Of a stretch of 43,882 bases of DNA, positions 42,545 through 43,882 are shown in pieces; the stretch's first letter is position 1, and the number at the start of each line of letters is the position of its first letter. The position numbers and the translations under genes were made by a program. Below the pieces are notes generated by a model that saw only the letters and a list, made by a program, of their open reading frames with translations, was not told where the DNA came from and did no database searches. This DNA comes from Chryseobacterium gleum. Its GTDB lineage: Bacteria; Bacteroidota; Bacteroidia; Flavobacteriales_D; Crocinitomicaceae. The stretch covers positions 1 through 43,882 of the forward strand of contig CAMDFN010000020.1 of assembly GCA_945897565.1 (NCBI GenBank), given 5' to 3'.

Positions 42545-43255
42545 TCACGATTTCCAAATCAAAAACACAATGCCGGCCAAGGCCAAACCAGTAGCACGGC
42601 GAATAACCGTCATCATGCGTCCGGTTCGTTGCATTCCCTTTTGAAGGTCTTCGATTTCCTCTTCTGACATGTCGTCGGAACCTTCGAGCCATTCGTCTGT
42701 GGTGTCGGGGCTTGCGATTTTTGAAACTATTGGGCCGTCTTTGCCGTCAAGTATTTCGCATGTCGATATTTCAAATGGGCCGTTGACAAAACGTTCTTCC
42801 ATGCATTCGGGCCAGGTGATTACTTTGAAGTTTTTGATATCTACTAACGTGAGTTCGGGTGCAGTGCAGATAAATTTTGGAAGGCTATCGAGGGAGGCGT
42901 AGAGGCTGAGTTGAAATAAGTTTGGCGCAACAGGTTCGATGAAGTTTGTTAAACTTGGTAAATTGAAATCGATGAGGCCAAGTTCTAAAAGGGTGTCTGG
43001 AAAGACCATCGTTTGAAGTACCTCACTCTGGATAGCGAGGATCTCTAATTTTTTGAAGTCGGGAAGTAAAAGAAAGGTGTCTTTGTAATCAAAATTGAGC
43101 CAAGAAAGGCTGGGGTCATTCACAAAAAGGATGTCGAGGTCGGCCTGGCTGATGTTGGTGCCGTCGTATTGACCTTCTTCGCTTTCGATGAATTGGGCGC
43201 GTCCGATGACACTTAAAAAGAAGGCATTGAAAAGGGCAAGGTAGATGAACTTCAT
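42545..43255 (-). CDS. Exported leucine-rich, tail-anchored protein of unknown function
   Basis: A 236-aa protein. The N-terminal hydrophobic segment (1-20, LFNAFFLSVIGRAQ) looks like a signal peptide. Residues about 40-160 hold irregular leucine-rich units (LPDFKKLEILAI, FPDTLLELGLID, LPSLTNFIEPVAP, LFQLSLYASLDSLPKFI) like those of Bacteroidota LRR surface proteins. An acidic stretch (DEWLEGSDDMSEEEIEDL) and a C-terminal hydrophobic segment (LALAGIVFLIWKS) follow. No enzyme motif is visible. A TAACTTTA box ends 4 bases before the ATG, so the transcript may be leaderless. Confidence 0.72.
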   Translation of the reverse strand: MKFIYLALFNAFFLSVIGRAQFIESEEGQYDGTNISQADLDILFVNDPSLSWLNFDYKDTFLLLPDFKKLEILAIQSEVLQTMVFPDTLLELGLIDFNLPSLTNFIEPVAPNLFQLSLYASLDSLPKFICTAPELTLVDIKNFKVITWPECMEERFVNGPFEISTCEILDGKDGPIVSKIASPDTTDEWLEGSDDMSEEEIEDLQKGMQRTGRMMTVIRRATGLALAGIVFLIWKS

Positions 43256-43293
43256 GCACTAAAGTTACGCATTTCATTTTTTTGTCTTATTTT

Positions 43294-43309
43294 GTTTGAC
43301 TATTCAAAC
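43294..43309. promoter_or_regulatory. Short inverted repeat in the divergent region
   Basis: GTTTGA-CTAT-TCAAAC lies between the LRR-like gene and the beta-barrel gene. It is a weak candidate for an operator. Confidence 0.25.
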
Positions 43310-43325
43310 ACAAACCTCATAAACC

Positions 43326-43882
43326 ATGAAAAAACTATTCTTTTCTTTGTCTCTATTGACCTGTATGAGCGCAGTAAAAGCGCAAACCCTCACTTTCGAT
43401 GTAGCGGCAAAATATGCCTACAGCGCAACGGCTATGTTCAATAAAAATATTTCTGACCTTGGGGTAACTCAAGATTACGACGTAGCTTTTAGCTCCAACT
43501 ATGGCTTAGCTGGCACCCTAAATATTGGTAAAATTGGTGTAGGAGTTGAGTACCTTCTTGGGAATTTCAAGGCTGGCTACCAAGGTGAACTTCCGCTTGT
43601 GGGCTCCTACACTTCAGAGGTTAACCTGACAACTGTTCAAATCCCGGTATACCTTCGCTTGGGTGGTTCAAAGGGTTCTTTTGGTGAATTAGGTGTAGTC
43701 ATGAATAACGTAAAAAGCGCAACCTATTCCTTTAGCAATAATTCTACAAATGATGTTAGCAATCAATACCAAAATTTTATGGGTTACATGATTGGCGTTG
43801 GTGGTCGTTTTGGAATTCTCGATTTGCCCGTATTGGTTTCAGTGAGCGCTCGCTTTATGTATAGTACTGCCGATGCAAAAGG
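43326..43882 (+). CDS. Outer-membrane beta-barrel protein, truncated by the window edge
   Basis: The ATG at 43326 opens a frame that is still open at the last base, 185 codons in. A signal peptide (MKKLFFSLSLLTCMSAVKAQ) is followed by amphipathic strands and short turns: FDVAAKYAYSATAMF, SNYGLAGTLNIGKIGVGVEY, TTVQIPVYLRLGGSKGSF, GYMIGVGGRFGIL and VLVSVSARFMYST. This is the pattern of PorT/OmpA-like outer-membrane barrels of Bacteroidota. Function unknown. The rest lies outside the window. Confidence 0.75.
   Translation, partial: MKKLFFSLSLLTCMSAVKAQTLTFDVAAKYAYSATAMFNKNISDLGVTQDYDVAFSSNYGLAGTLNIGKIGVGVEYLLGNFKAGYQGELPLVGSYTSEVNLTTVQIPVYLRLGGSKGSFGELGVVMNNVKSATYSFSNNSTNDVSNQYQNFMGYMIGVGGRFGILDLPVLVSVSARFMYSTADAK

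Overview
The window looks like chromosome from a bacterium of the phylum Bacteroidota, probably the Flavobacteriia/Crocinitomicaceae side. Four things in the sequence point there. (1) Several transcription starts carry the Bacteroidota housekeeping promoter pattern TTG/TTTG, then 18-19 bases, then TAnnTTTG. (2) Shine-Dalgarno sequences are almost absent, with one striking exception in front of hipA. (3) There is a type IX secretion (T9SS) C-terminal sorting domain protein, a DUF2911 protein, a CCDC81-type HU/SPOR protein and TonB-dependent receptors. (4) metH is split into two genes and is controlled by a SAM-I riboswitch.

Layout. Positions 1-2.8 kb: a leftward operon dnaA - low-molecular-weight tyrosine phosphatase - RsmI-like methyltransferase, ending in a clear terminator. 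2.8-8.4 kb: rightward thioesterase, formimidoylglutamase-like enzyme, transglutaminase-like protein, then the tightly overlapping pepT-holA-rsmE set. 8.4-16.8 kb: mostly leftward thyA-folA, a ferredoxin-NADP reductase with an orphan sensor kinase, aldo/keto reductase, EamA transporter, DUF2911 protein, Ig-like lipoprotein and free-methionine sulfoxide reductase. 16.9-18.8 kb: DEDD exonuclease, tRNA-Val, ruvC-rnhA. 18.8-23.7 kb: the metH two-gene operon with its promoter and SAM-I riboswitch, and dprA. 23.8-31.3 kb: two tandem paralogous TonB-dependent receptors, kdsB, an HU-SPOR protein and a secreted C1B peptidase. 31.4-38.3 kb: gap facing pgk tail to tail, an SDR enzyme, htpG, a DjlA-like co-chaperone and purM.

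From 38.4 kb to the end the character changes to accessory DNA. A tRNA-Ser/Pro/Arg cluster is followed by a 17-bp duplication of the tRNA-Arg 3' end, each copy with its own terminator, which looks like the footprint of a very small tRNA-targeting element. Next come a HipBA-type toxin-antitoxin operon with a perfect Shine-Dalgarno, a T9SS cargo protein behind a 12-bp perfect inverted repeat, the 3' remnant of an XRE-family regulator, and an unrecognised two-gene cassette. That cassette is a 55-aa ORF whose stop overlaps the GTG start of a 184-aa basic protein, behind a consensus promoter and a 12-bp palindrome. It is my best candidate for an undescribed system. The window ends in a truncated outer-membrane beta-barrel gene.

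Most of the window is ordinary housekeeping: replication initiation, DNA repair and recombination (ruvC, rnhA, dprA, holA, exonuclease), thymidylate/folate and methionine one-carbon metabolism, glycolysis and purine synthesis. I see no insertion sequence, prophage or CRISPR array. All identifications are by reading motifs, not by database search.
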